Shown here: piece by piece, positions 10,469 to 22,076 of the stretch
How positions within the stretch are numbered: position 1 is the stretch's first letter
Layout of the letters: each line of letters starts with the position of its first letter
Source: Polychytrium aggregatum
Lineage: Eukaryota; Chytridiomycota; Chytridiomycetes; Polychytriales
Reading direction: 5' to 3'
Length of the DNA stretch: 64,000 nucleotides
Assembly (NCBI RefSeq): GCF_025602895.1
Contig: NW_026516203.1
Coordinates: 930,001 to 994,000 of the forward strand
Notes under the pieces: model-generated
Told to the model about the DNA's origin: nothing
Database searches by the model: none
The model's input: only the letters and a program-made list of their open reading frames with translations
Made by a program: the position numbers and the translations under genes

Positions 10469-12631
10469 TTACAGCTTCTTGGGGGTCAGGATGAAGGAGC
10501 TGAGAATGTTCAAGAACTTGCTGGCGACAGCGGGCGAGACTGCTCGGCCGTCGACGCTGAGAGTGACGCGAGCCTCCAGGGCAGCAGCCGAAGGAGCAGC
10601 AGGCTTGGCCAGATAGTCGAGCAGGTCGGCCGAGCGAGAGCCCTTCGAGGCAGAGGACAGAGGACTGAGCACTGTCTGCCGGGAGCCGGTAAGGAAATCG
10701 AAAGCTGCGTCTGCCTTGGCGATGCGAGGCGCTCGGACCTCCTCGACAATCAAAAGGGCGGTCGGCTCGTGGGCGGTCAGATAGTCAGGTAGGAGCTTGA
10801 GCGAGGCCGACGACTGGTCGTAGAGGCTAGGTCGAGCGGCGGGTCGAGCGGCATTGCGCAGATAGAAGGAGCGCTATAAGCAAGGCGAAGCGAGCGGACT
10901 CTCCTGCCGCCGATGGATCGCAGCCGGGTGCGATGGAATCAGCCAGATTGGTAGCACAGAAGGCGGTTGCTCCTTGGCTGAACATACCTGAAGGCTCCGC
11001 TGATAGTCTTGGGACGGGTGGACTTGGCAGCCTGGGTGGTCGCAACAAGCACAGCGGCATTGGTCATGTCATTGGGCATGGCATTGATCATGGTATTGGT
11101 CATGGCGTGCCCACGACTCAGTCAATAGTCGCAGAGGGTTTGGGCGGTGGCATTGCATCCAGCGTACCTGCAGACTCTTGGCAACCTTGGCCAAAGTCAG
11201 CTTGGGAGAGACGTCCAAGACCGCATAGGAGGCGCCGCGATCGTTGATCTTTTGGACAACGATCTGGGCGGCAGGGACGACCTCCTTCTTCTGCGACCAG
11301 CGGGCATTGACCTCAGGAACGGCTTGAAGAGCGAGCGAGGCTGCTCGGGCAAAGATATCACCGACCTGGAAGCCTGGTGCGGGAGGTGGGATGGCCACGA
11401 AACAATGAGCCACCAGAAAGAGAGCAGCGTGTCTGGTCCGGACTGGGAGAGCTTCTCAGTCGGCAGATGCCAAGCCCGAGTCGATGGGCGAGCAGTCTCG
11501 GCAGACAACCAAGCGCGAGATCCAATGCCTTTGCCATAATCACCTTTGGCACTCAGATCGGCGACCTGGGAGAGAGAAATGATCCGCTCGAACTGGGCAG
11601 TGTGCAGCTGTCGTTGCGAAAAGGCAAAGAAACAGGGGCCGGTTGGCAGTCAGCAAAACGACTCTTGTCTCTTGACATGCAGTCTTGGTATGCAGTCTTG
11701 ACATGCAATCTTGGTATGCAGTCTTGGTGCCGATGAGAGATGCGCAAGTGAACACTTCCAGGATGCCTCGCTGCACACGCCATTGTCCCTCGGTCCACAG
11801 TAAGCAAGTACCTCCAGCTCGGTTTCATCCGCAGCGGCAGCGCTAGTGCCGAGAGTCGAAGGGTCTTTGATGAAGGCGAGCACATCGCCCTTCAAGAGAC
11901 GGTTCTTGGGACCTGTCCATGAGCGAATCCAAGAACCAACAAGCCAGCGGTTTCCCGAAGCCGACATGGCCCAGCGAGTATGTCAGATTCGATCGAAACC
12001 GTGAGCTACGATCGATACCGTGGGCTATGACTGAAGCGCTCTTGTCCTTACGACAGCCTTTAGAACACATCGGCAGCCATGTAGTGGAGAGCGATTCTGG
12101 CCGTACGCGGCGATCGATATCGGGGTTGCTGGCTGCCAACACACGCGACGGGAGAGAGAGAAGCCAAATCGGCCTACGCTCGAACACTACAAACTCGCAC
12201 CTGTTCGCGGAATACGGACGGCGGTATCTCGATCGATATGGTGGTTGGCGAGGAGATAGGCCACAGCCGGAGAAAAGACCTCGGGGCGGTTGGTGGTGGC
12301 AGTGGAAGCCAAACGGGCTGGAAAGTGATCAAGGAGTCAGTGCGATGGGTTATTGTCAGCGGCATCAGGGGCAAGCCAGACGGATATGGCCAGTCCGTCA
12401 AGTGGGTTGTCAGGAAATCGAACGGATATAGCCAGACAATCGAGTGGATACGGGCAGACAATCGGGTGGATATGGCCAGCGATGCGATGTGACGCAGAGG
12501 ATTTGGGAAGGAGAGACGCTTGCATGCATAGGCATGTCCAGGACAGCAGCCCGGCAACAGCCTGCAGTCGGCGGCATACCTCCACGAGCGGATGCAATGG
12601 TGCGCTTGGCCCCGACAGCGACTCTCAACAT
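10469..12631 (-). CDS. PDX1: Pyruvate dehydrogenase complex protein X (E3-binding protein), lacking a lipoyl domain
   Basis: Seven exons: 12580-12631, 12201-12317, 11812-11912, 11544-11607, 11168-11373, 10988-11031, 10469-10826. They total 942 nt, 313 residues, with phases consistent throughout. A mitochondrial presequence (MLRVAVGAKRTIASAR) leads straight into the peripheral subunit-binding domain (FSPAVAYLLANHHID ... TGPKNRLLKGDVLAFIK). The rest resembles an E2 inner-core fold: DIFARAASLALQAVPEVNARW, KTISGAF and VTLSVDGRAV. E2 enzymes carry DHRxxDG there, so the catalytic His is absent, as expected for E3BP, which docks dihydrolipoamide dehydrogenase in the matrix. No lipoyl domain was found in any frame between the presequence and the binding domain. 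The intron around 11660-11740 holds imperfect CATGCAGTCTTGGTATGCAGT-type repeats. Confidence 0.82.
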
Positions 12632-13293
12632 GGTGCTGGTGATGTCCAAGACGGAGAAGAAGATCGGCGTCGATCGGCGCTGGCTCAGCAACGGCGGTCG
12701 GCGATGAGGTTTGCTGTGGCATCGCAGGCAGCAAGGTGTTGGGGCAAGAAAAATCGCGCCGCGCTGATTGGCGGGCACGCGAGGGCGAGAGGGTGTATCG
12801 GAGGCATCTCGTTGGCCCGCAGGGGCTCTCGCTGCTGGCCTCGTCTCTCCCCAAAAACGAGCGGTGTCAATGTGCATGCATGATGGTTGAGAGTGGTTGA
12901 GGATGGTTGGAGGTGCTTGGGTGTGTTTAGGGTGTTCGAGTGTGGTGGTAAGGAATACGGGAGGATATTCGCCGAGTTTCGGGCGAAGCGGTGGCCCAAT
13001 GCCTGGCGATCCAAAGGACAGCGATGCCTGTGCACTCCTATCGAGTTCCCCGCCTCTATCAACACAGACAAGCCGCAGTGCTGATCCATGTCGGAAAAAC
13101 GGTGGAAATGTATTGACAAAAAAAGAATCGATATAACCGCCCGTTGAACATACTATCCTTGTGAGGAATTTACAGTGTATGCATTCCACATTAGAGAGCT
13201 TCTGCGCCGCCACTGTGGCCCAGAGACCGTGGTTGCACACGAAGGACGAGACAAATTGCATCACGGATTATAGATCGAACTGGGGGTTGGCAC
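12632..13293. other. Intergenic spacer between PDX1 start and eIF4A end
   Basis: About 660 bases with no supported gene. It contains short GGTTG/GGTGC-rich imperfect repeats near 12885-12960. It probably holds the PDX1 promoter and the eIF4A 3' UTR. Confidence 0.4.
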
Positions 13294-15635
13294 TTAGATC
13301 AGGTCTGAGGGGGGAGAGAGAGGGCGGGAGGTGTGAGCGGGAGGAGGCCAGGCCAGTCGCAGCACTGCAACATCGCAAAACAAAGAGGCAATAGAGACGA
13401 GGCAGCTGGTCTCCTGCGGCATGTACGTACCGGCAATGTTGAGAGGCATCTCCTCAACCTGGGTGTTGTAGAACTCCTCAATGTCACGGAGCATGCGGAC
13501 GTCATCGGTGGTGACGAAGTTGATGGCAACACCCTTACGACCGAAACGACCACCACGGCCGATTCTGTGGATGTAGTTCTCGCGGCTGGCAGGGAGATCA
13601 TAGTTGATAACGAGGGAAACCTGCTGGACATCAATGCCACGGGCGAGCAGGTCGGTGGTGATGAGGACACGGGAGGATCCAGAGCGGAACTCCTTCATGA
13701 TGACCTCACGATCCTCCTGGCTCATTTCACCGTGCTGCGGGGGGAAACGAGAGCGAGGACATGTGGTCAGTGGCCAGTTGGGTATGCAGCGCACTCGGTT
13801 GCACGGGGCGCATCCGTGTCTGTCTCCTTGATTTTACATTTTCGCAACAGCAGCCAGTTCAGCTCCTCGGAGCATATACAGAGTACGATCTGCGCCGCCA
13901 ACAGCACAGGCAGTCAAGCACAGCAACTCACCAGGGCCGAGACAGTAAAGTCGTTGGCATGCAGCTTCTCGGTGAGCCAGTCGACCTTTCTGCGGGTGTT
14001 GCAGAAGATGACGGCCTGGGCAATGGTGACGGTCTCGTACAGATCGCAGAGGGTGGCAAGCTTCCACTCCTCCTTCTCGACAGAGACGTAGAACTGCTTG
14101 ATACCCTCGAGGGTGAGCTCGTCACGCTTGACAAGAATGCGGACGGGGTCGCGCATGAACTTCTTGGTGACCTCCAGGACGTCGGCGGGCATGGTGGCGG
14201 ACAGGAGGACGACCTGGGTCGAGGGGGGCAGGAGCTGGAAAATGTCGTAGATCTGGTCCTTGAAACCGCGGGACAGCATCTCATCGGCCTCGTCGAGGAC
14301 AAACATCTTGACGTCGTCAGCGCGGAAGTAGCCGCGGTTGAGCATGTCAAAGACACGGCCGGGGGTACCGACGACAATGTGGGCGCCGGCCTGGAGCTTG
14401 GCGGCATCGTCACGGACGTTGGTTCCACCGACACAGGCGTGGCACTCGGCGTTCATGTAGTCACCGAGGGCGAGGACGACCTTCTGGATCTGCTGGGCCA
14501 GCTCACGGGTGGGGGCAAGGATGAGGGCCTGGGTGGCCTTCTTGGTCATGTCCAGCTTCTGGAGGATGGAGATGGAGAAGGTGGCGGTCTTGCCGGTACC
14601 AGACTGAGCCTGGGCAATGACATCGTGGTCCTTGATGACGGGGAGGATGGCACGCTGCTGGATGGCAGAGGGCTTCTCGAAACTGTGGGGTGATTGAGGG
14701 AAGGGGTTCCGACAGCGAGCAGGCACGTTGTGAGCGGCAAGAAAACACAATTCGGTAGCAGAAAACAAACGCACAGCAGGGAGTGGGAGTATGGTGGCGT
14801 GCAGCGCATGGACCGAGACCATGCCATCATGCAGACGAAAGGCCAGTGCGTCCATGGTGTGGTTCGGCAGCGCCTGCAGCCCCTGCAACGGCAAGTCAAT
14901 CGACCACAGCAAGAAAAACGAGCAAACAAAAACCGTACCCGTAAGCGTAGATACCACGGAGAAGCTCCTCGCGGAGGTTCATGTCATCGAACTTGTCGAC
15001 AACCTCTTCCCAGTTGGACTGTTCGCAGGACCGGGGGGGTATGGGTGTAGGTGGAAGAGGTGACATTGACGAGACGATGGAAAAAAATGGTGGTGTGGGT
15101 CAGTGGGCGTCGATGGACACGGATCCTGGACAAACGAAGACAGCAGCCAGCGATCGCCAGAGGATGGCGAGGCATGGTGGGCGCCCAGGCCGAGACTGCC
15201 AGCAGCCCGATCGCATCGCCAAAGCCAGCGTGGGCTTTCGGACACCGGCATTGGATCGTCCAGACGAAAGCAGACTCAGTCCGGCCAGCAAAACCAGCAC
15301 GGCCTCGCCCATCTGGCAACGCAGCGGGAAGCCTGGCGCGCGAGGCGGCAGGAAGGGGCCACCCGCAGCGAGAGAGGCTTGCACACAACCAGAATGATAG
15401 AGCATGGGCACCATAGCCGATGGCGCCAGGATCAGATGCAGTACCTCAATCTCGCCCTCGGCGATGTCGTTGAAAGACTGACCTTCTTCGTTCCTGTTGG
15501 GAGGCAGAGGCAAGCCGCGAGGCTGATCAGAGACTCGCCCGACAGGGCGCACGCCGCATCGACCCCGGCCGCACCGAAGATCGTCGGGCACAGGCCTGCC
15601 CGCATCGCCAGCAGCTGCGATACCTACTTGCTCAT
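13294..15635 (-). CDS. TIF1: Translation initiation factor eIF4A, DEAD-box RNA helicase
   Basis: Six exons: 15628-15635 (ATG AGC AA only), 15445-15493, 14939-15018, 13932-14682, 13431-13734, 13294-13304. They sum to 1203 nt, 400 residues, the usual eIF4A length. Both RecA lobes are complete: Q motif [10 protein letters not shown], motif I AQSGTGKT, Ib [25 protein letters not shown], then [18 protein letters not shown] and the typical end MPLNIADLI. eIF4A unwinds mRNA 5' leaders as part of eIF4F in the cytoplasm. The tiny first and last coding exons were placed by phase. The GAGG donor at 13430 and the 11-nt last exon reproduce the conserved C-terminus. Confidence 0.96.
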
Positions 15636-16452
15636 GGTGGATGAAAGGAAGGAACAAAGAACGAAAGTGCTCGGCTGGGCCGTATTTCAGCTCGCTGCCG
15701 ACGCAGGATTGCCTGGGCTTGCGTTCTGTGCAGGCGCGGGTGTTTTTTTTTTCTGCCGCCGCTGTGCGGGGCGTTCTGTGCAGTGGGAAAAAAAAGCTGT
15801 GCGACAGCTGTCCCACGCGCACACTCGAGCCGGCTGCGTTGGCTTGTTTCTCTCTGCTTCCAGTGCGTGGCGCAGCGCAAACAGCAGCATCACGTGGCAG
15901 GCACAGGGCGGCTGCGGCTGCTGCGGCTGCGGCGCTTGGCTCCAGCAGCAATGTCCACACACGAGACGCCATGCTGGTTGCCATGTTGGTTGCCATGTTG
16001 GCGGTCATGCTGGCGGTCATGCTGGTCATGGTCCATTGGCTATCTCTTGAACCCGTTGGGAATGTGGCTCGCTGATGTCTCGCCGGGGGCTGTGTCCCAC
16101 CTGGCATCTGGTCTGGACCAGCGCTTGCGTTCGACTGCGGGATAAGAAAACACTGGGCTTGTGGATCAGGCCGTCCGCTTTATCGAAAAGATAGCGCCAG
16201 GGCCAGGTCACGTCCATATCACCATCCAACAGTCACTCGACGGATGATACTGGCAGCCGATCTCACATCGCCGCCTGTCACTGACTGAAGGCATCGCAAA
16301 TGACTTTGATCTATTTGTCCTAAGAGCATGGTGCCGCTGCTTTTGAGAAACATGTCTTCCTGGCTGCAAACTAGCAAGCCCCTAGTGATCGTCTGGTTCT
16401 GCGCCTCCATCGTGCGAAAGCTGCAGCAGAGGGTGATGGTCGCAGGCCCATG
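15636..16452. other. Intergenic region upstream of eIF4A
   Basis: About 800 bases, presumably the eIF4A promoter. Imperfect tandem copies of a TTGCCATG / GCGGTCATG unit lie at 15972-16030. No gene is supported; the open frames here are low-complexity. Confidence 0.4.
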
Positions 16453-17319
16453 TTAAGAATCGTCCTTGTTTGAGTTCCAGACGTCGGCTCCAAGGCCAAC
16501 GGACAGGTTGAAGCGGTGGGCAACTTCGCTCGGCGCCAGCGACTGGATCGATCGAGTGGGCCCATTCCATTTGCGGCGACGTTGTATCGATTCGACACAG
16601 TTGTTCATCAAACGCAGGAGTCGGTTCGAAGTGTGAGTCAAGTGATGCATCAGAGGCGGCCAAACATGAGTTCCACAGGGTCTGGGCCATAAAAATCCTA
16701 AAAGCGCATTCTCTGGCTGCACATATGAACAACACTCACGCTTATCGACAGACTACGAGGGGAGGACGATGCGTTGCTGAGCCGGGGTGTGCTGTTTGAA
16801 GGTCCCGATTCGCATCCAGATGCCGACGACGAGCCGAACGAGCGTGCCGAGGAGCCCGCTGCACATGATCCTAGCGGTACCGACGACGGCGCTGGAGCTG
16901 CTGTCCGATTTGGTGCAGTTGTCCTCGGGAAGGCTGGGGAGGCCGGTGCAGTGGTTGGTCGCATCGACCTGGCAAAGGCACGACGACAGAAGGTCATTTG
17001 GGGCTGCAATGATTTGAATTGCCGAGACGATTGAGGTGACTGTCGCGGTCGAGGCCACAGGTGAGTGTGCTGTGCGATTGGACCCAGCGATCGGGTGAAG
17101 CCAGCTGCCGGTGTCTGGGGCGGCAGGACGATGGCGATCGAAATGCGATCTGAATCCGATGGTCGGCATTGCCTGGGAATGAGAGAGAGTGAGAGAGAAG
17201 GGGAGAGAGACAGCACAGCCCTCGCCGAGAGAGACGTGCCGATCACCTGACTTGCATCCAGCCGCAGCCATCTCCAGCGACCTGAAGATCGCATCGGTGG
17301 ATGCTGCATCAACCATCAA
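16453..17319 (-). CDS. Doubtful membrane-protein gene, unknown function
   Basis: Two minus-strand open stretches look coding but were not joined with certainty. One (about 16755-17319) has a Cys-rich, N-glycosylation-bearing segment (CTGLPSLPEDNCT), then a hydrophobic helix (IMCSGLLGTLVRLVVGIW) and a basic edge, as in a single-pass membrane protein. The other (16453 to about 16722) ends WNSNKDDS and could be its cytoplasmic tail, with an intron around 16700-16755. The gene shares its upstream region with AIM19 across a heptamer repeat. No family was recognised. It may be chance. Confidence 0.25.
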
Positions 17320-17447
17320 CCATCAACCATCAACCATCAACCATCAACCATCAACCATCAACCATCAACCATCAACCATCAACCATCAACCATCAACCAT
17401 CAACCATCAACCATCAACCACCAACCATCAACCGTCAACCATCAACC
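17307..17447. repeat. Heptamer microsatellite (ACCATCA)n
   Basis: About 18 near-perfect head-to-tail copies of a 7-bp unit, with a few degenerate copies at the right edge. It lies directly upstream of the AIM19-like start at 17478. Confidence 0.95.
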
Positions 17448-17477
17448 CTGTCCTTGTCGGCTTCCAAAATCTGCATC

Positions 17478-18287
17478 ATGGCCTCCTTACCGTCCGCACC
17501 GTCCCCGAGCTCTGGCTTCAGCCTCAACGGCGCCTTGCAAAAGTCTTCGGATTTCCTCGTCTCCAAAGGCCTGCCTCCGCTTGGTAGACTTGGCACATCT
17601 CCGTACCCCCCGGCGGCAACGTTTTTCCTGGGTGAGCTTTGGGTCCAGTCCCGAGTCCTGATGCGGCGGTACCCAACTCTGGGTATCGCTGTGCGATTCT
17701 GAGCCGTATCCAGTTGCCTCCAGTCTCCCATTGACTGTTCTGGTTGATCCTGCCGATTCCACTGCTGATTCAAACGCTTTCCGTCCCACAGGTCTGGCTG
17801 GCGCCCTGAATTGCTTGCGCAATCCCGTTGGTTGGCCCGGCTATGTCCCTCTTGTTGCCACTTCTGCCATCTTTGGTGCCAGCTCACTGATCCTTCTGGA
17901 GGACTCGGATCATGGGTCGTCAATTGTTACAGGTAAGGAGGCGATCAGACTGGCGATGTTCCGATGCCGACGATCCGACTATGATGATCCGACTATGATG
18001 ATCCGATTACTGGCCTCAATCTCTCTTCTGCGCGTGCTGGGTGTTCATGGGCCGACACTGGTACATGGCCACGACTTGCTGTCACTCACAACCTGTTTCT
18101 GTACCCTGCCTCTCCCTCCTCGCAATCGGATCGATCTTTGTCGCAAGCCTGGTCGGTTGCCTACGCCGCCGCCTTCCTGCCCAAAGCGATCCAGTCCAGG
18201 CGACCTGGCCCCATTGGCTTTGCAGCCTTCATCATTGCCAACGCCGTACCCTATGCCAGCGAAGCGTATGATGCATTCCTCGCTTAG
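17478..18287 (+). CDS. AIM19: AIM19-like mitochondrial multi-pass membrane protein
   Basis: Three exons: 17478-17631, 17792-17932, 18148-18287, summing to 435 nt, 144 residues. The segments match the outline of fungal AIM19 (altered inheritance of mitochondria 19). They include a TSPYPPAATFFLGGLAG start of the membrane region and an acidic DSDHG loop after ATSAIFGASSLILL. Then come AWSVAYAAAFLPKAI and a final helix GFAAFIIANAVPYASEAYDAF. About four hydrophobic helices are visible. AIM19 is mitochondrial in yeast and its biochemical role is unknown. Length and helix order fit the family, but the match is from memory of motifs, so the symbol is tentative. Confidence 0.65.
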
Positions 18288-18299
18288 ATACAAATCAAC

Positions 18300-18688
18300 T
18301 GTCTGTGGCCTGCAAGCACTCTATTGCGGCACTGTCCCGCCACAACAAAATCTCTTGGTCTAAAAAACCGCACGGCATTCTGGAGCAGCAGTGCACCCAA
18401 AGCGAAGGGGGCATTGTTTTGCGCCAGGGCTGCCACCCTTTCTGGATCCTGAATACACACCAATCCATCGTCCGCCATGACCAATTATGCTCGCGGTGCC
18501 TGGAAGCCAAACGACTCGGGAAGGTCGAGTGTCTTGATGCCAAGGTGGTCGAATGAATGCACCACATCCCACATCACGGCATCAGTGCCAGTCGATCGGC
18601 GCCACAGGAGATCGCGGCAATATCATGACCCCCCTGCCAGGTCAAAAGATCCCAGGGACCCACTGTCCCGTTCGTTCTGAACGAACAG
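18300..18688 (+). mobile_element. Highly decayed Fanzor-transposon relic
   Basis: Nucleotide blocks correspond to the 3' part of the Fanzor copies at 21265 and 52853. TTTCTGGATCCTGAATACAC (18449-18468) matches the left part of the 52853 element. CAGTCGATCGGCGCCACAGG (about 18591) matches the conserved 'cagtcgatcatcgccacagg' coding block. ACTGTCCCGTTCGTTCTG (about 18662) matches the Fanzor-side terminal repeat. All frames are broken. The left boundary is uncertain. Confidence 0.6.
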
Positions 18689-18897
18689 TCGGAGGACTCG
18701 GGCTGAGAATAAACCCGCTGATTTGTTAATAGATGAGGATCAGTTTCGTGTTTCTATCAAAGGCTTGACTGACGGCATTGTATGAAGCGGCTGTGAACTA
18801 TCAAAGGATCGATGAGGGAAAATAGAATGAGGGGGTTCTGGGGCTGTCACAATCTAAGGGATCATATCCGATTGCAATACATCGTCCGAAAGACATC

Positions 18898-20758
18898 CTA
18901 GGACTTCTGGCCGGCCGCATTCGCGAGATTCAGCAGTGGGGCAGCCGGCAGATAAGGCGTCGCACCCGGACCGGCGATTGGCGTCAGCGGTGGCAGATTG
19001 CCGAGGGTGGCCATGTCCACGAGTCCGATACCCTTGCAGTGCGAGCAATCTTTGCAGAAGAAGCAGCGCAGGTTCGCTGGGGCGTCGTGAGGACGCTCGG
19101 TGGACGCATGGTTGTATCCCTTGACTGAGGCAAGTTGGGCAGAATATGAGCAGGGCGAGCGGCAAGCGCGCATTCCCACGAGCGGCCCTGGACGCAGCGA
19201 GGACAGAGAGCGGTGCTTACGCTGGCATGTGGGGCAGATGGTCTTGCCCGTGATGGTGCCTTCTCCACGACATCCTGATCCAAGTGGCACGGGTTAGCAC
19301 ATAATTGCAAGTTCAGACATGGGTCGCCTGACACCAGAGGTCGCCATCGGTAATGCGGCCACTCCCGAGGACTTACCTCGGCATGCAACGCAGTTCTTGC
19401 AGCGAACCGTCGCGCGCGTGTCATGGCGGATGCTCGATTCGTGTCTCCATCCGGCTCCCTCGCACTTGGGGCATTTGGTCGTCTGCAGATGTTCGGGCAG
19501 GACCGAGGTCGGGAGGGCCGGCGCTTGATTCTTGCCGAGAAAGACAGCGAGCTCCTTGGGCCCAAAGCCCAGGCCGCTGACCAAGTGAGGGTGTGCCATC
19601 GAAAACGGATTGGGCTTGCCTTGGATGATTTGGATCGGCGGGTTGAATGCAGGTGGGATCGCAATCCGAGGCTCGCGGACCGGCACGCCAAACGAGCCTG
19701 GAGCAGCACCGCTGGCTCCGGCGATGGACACGAGCGGTTGCTGCGGCAGGAAGCTCTTGGCATCCGTGTAGGCCGACTTTGGTCCAGCACCTGATTTGGT
19801 CGCTTCGGCCGCTCTGCTCTTGCGGTCCAGTACTGCCTTGCCCTGGCAGACTGGCAGTCCAGTTTCAGGTGCATTCCATCCGATCCAACAAAGTCAATCA
19901 GCCAGCTGTACATCGTCTCGGCCAGCATCGGACACCATACCACTGCGCACCACAGATCGCCACGGCTAATCACCTTTGCAGTCCACACAGTCGATGCAGC
20001 GGATGTTGCTGGGGGTTGAATGTGGTGCATACGCCTTTTCTGGGTGGACGAATCCCTTGGCTGTGGAGGCGAGAGGGCCGGCATCCTAAAGTCAGCACCC
20101 GGCTGGCATCAGACAAACGCTGGTCGCATCCGAAGCGTCTCTCCGCCCTTTACGAGCAGTCAGCGAGCAACTCTATCGATCTTACCTCCGCATCCATTGC
20201 ACGGATCCTTGCCAAAGGTGACGCCAGAACCCTCGCAAACTGGGTGGTGGAGGGATGCGTTATGTGAGCTGAGGTGTCGGTGTCCGTATCTGCGGGCAGC
20301 AGCCTTTGCATCCGGCCACCAAACCTGGTCTATATGGCATCCTCTCTGCAGCACACTCATCAACTTATTGCACCAGAGTACAGTGTTGTTCGCACTTGTC
20401 GAGCTCGGCGGACTTGCAAGCCGACAGGAGCAGCCCAAGGCGCTCCTCAGCGCCGCACTCACCGTCACAGGCCTCGCACTTCTTGCATTTGACCTTGGCG
20501 GGCTTGTCGTGCTTATCAAGGGTCCCATGGATGAATCCGTATCCTAGACGGCAGAGCGGTGGGGATCAGACCGGTGTCGTTGGGTCAGTGGAGTGTGGTG
20601 TCTCCTTTCCGACATACTCCGGGTGGAGCTTTCGATGGGGGTGGCTGGTGGCTGCTGCAGACTTGGAAACTGAGGCTGTTGAGGACAAGATGCACACCTT
20701 CGCAGCGCGGACAAGCCGTCCGGTTGCTCATATCGGCGAGCAGCTTGTAGTCATCCAT
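18898..20758 (-). CDS. Cysteine-rich CxxCxGxG-repeat (DnaJ-zinc-finger-like) protein
   Basis: Seven exons: 20698-20758, 20463-20543, 20186-20239, 19974-20060, 19377-19811, 19221-19274, 18898-19124; 999 nt, 332 residues. Two copies of one module are visible. Each has CPxCxG, a Gly-aromatic-x-His turn, a triple knuckle such as CKKCEACD, then CxGxGxxxGKxxC and another aromatic-His segment with CIDCVDC. A Pro-rich linker of about 110 residues (AAPGSFGVPVREPRIA region) separates the two. The pattern resembles the zinc centre of type-I DnaJ proteins, but no J-domain is present. Every internal intron is phase 1, so the exons are interchangeable modules. Function unknown; a zinc-dependent substrate-binding or redox role is inference. 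Confidence 0.7.
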
Positions 20759-21264
20759 CGTGCTGGGTGTTGAGCGGGCGAGAGGGATGTTGGCAATGCA
20801 ATGAGCCAGCGACGGTGGATATCACTATCATTTTATTCCGGCCCCCTCGTGGCTGCTCATCTCGGTCACCTGAAAGTCACGTTGTATGTGGCGCAGCAAA
20901 ATTGGAATCCGGCCATGGTCGGTTGACGGCATTTGGTATCGTCTTGAGCCGATTGACAGTGGTGGTGGGCAATTGGTGTGGAGGAATGATCAATTGGATC
21001 ATTGTTGGAAGCTCCACTCCGATTGCGGACAAGAACCACCACCATCTGAATCTCTCTGGTTGGAAACCTAGTCAAGCGCGGCTGTGTGTCAGCGAGATGA
21101 CATGATCGTTTGGCTATCAGGCAAGACTCACCTTGACAAGATGTCTTCCCACGACTGATTGAGCGAGCGATGCGTTTCTGGATCTGAATCAAGGACGCCA
21201 CTGCACAGTATCTCTGCCAGCCCAAAATGCGCTGGATTTGAGGAGATTCTTTCTTCCCCAAGGG
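20759..21264. other. Intergenic spacer before truncated Fanzor
   Basis: About 500 bases upstream of the CxxCxGxG gene. No ORF or terminal repeat of the adjacent Fanzor fragment was found here, so that fragment lacks its 5' end. Confidence 0.4.
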
Positions 21265-22076
21265 CAGAACCAGCCATCGTCGCTATTTTCTCGCCAGATG
21301 GCTCCCCTCAAGCGAAAGACACCAGCCAGGCGACCAAGTGGATCCAGAGCACCCAGAAGATCCTTGATCTGCAGGAATGGATGAGCACCACACCAAGTCC
21401 CAAGATCCCTGGGTTGGCTTCCTTCCTGCAATACATTCGCCATGTGTTCGATGGAGACATGCTGGACAAACAGCTGTACTTCAGCCTGACCCGGCGACGG
21501 CGGTTCAAGCGACTCGATCTCCACAGCAAGCGACAGCGCACCGTCCACGAGATGTACAAGCAAATCATCGACCAGGCACCACCGGAGACCGACATGGTGA
21601 TTGCCTTTGGGAATGCCTCGTGGAAACAGGGGAAGGGATATGCTTCCAGTCCCAGGAGACTCAGGTTTGCCAAGTACTTTGAGCAGTTCCACCACCACCA
21701 GAGACGCCCACCAGACCGATCCGTCTCCAAGATCCATTTGTGTTCGGTGAACGAGTTCAACACATCCCAGGTGTGCTCACATTGCCGGGAATTCAAGCGA
21801 CTCGAGTCACCCGAGTATCTTGATATCGAGAAACCACACTTTGTCCGGAGCTGTGCAAGCTGCCATACGCTGTGGGATCGAGACATCAATGCAGCCAGGA
21901 ATATGATCTCGGTATGCCAGTCGATCATCGCCACAGGAGATCGACCGGGTGTATTCAAGACCATGCTTCCCAAACCAACCAAAACCACTCGATTGCCAAC
22001 CAGGACGGGAAACAATGCCATGGCCTGCCCGCTGGGCCTACAAGTCAGTCAGCGGGCTTCAGAAGCCAGAAAGTGA
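21265..22076 (+). pseudogene. Fanzor C-terminal half, open frame, first catalytic Asp missing
   Basis: The frame is open from 21159 to the stop at 22076 without disruption. Shared blocks with the full copy are WMSTTPSPK, VIAFGNASWKQGKGYASSP, NEFNTSQVCSHC, CASCHTLWDRDINAARNM and TGDRPGVF. The alternative Glu, both zinc knuckles and the last Asp are kept. The region carrying IGIDPG, with the first Asp, is absent, so nuclease activity is not expected. The stop lies 3 bases before the terminal repeat, unlike the 98-base tail in the 6777 copy. An intact frame of this length in a dead fragment may be chance, recent truncation, or use as a partial protein or guide-RNA source. Confidence 0.75.

Noticed and set aside
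13761-14693. 310-codon plus-strand frame rich in Gly/Asp/Val
   Set aside because: It is the exact antisense of the eIF4A helicase exon. The real frame has every DEAD-box motif.
17307-17447. Heptamer array considered as telomeric repeat or CRISPR-like array
   Set aside because: Units are contiguous with no spacers and differ from the TTAGGG-type fungal telomere repeat. It is internal to a gene-dense region, so it is a microsatellite.
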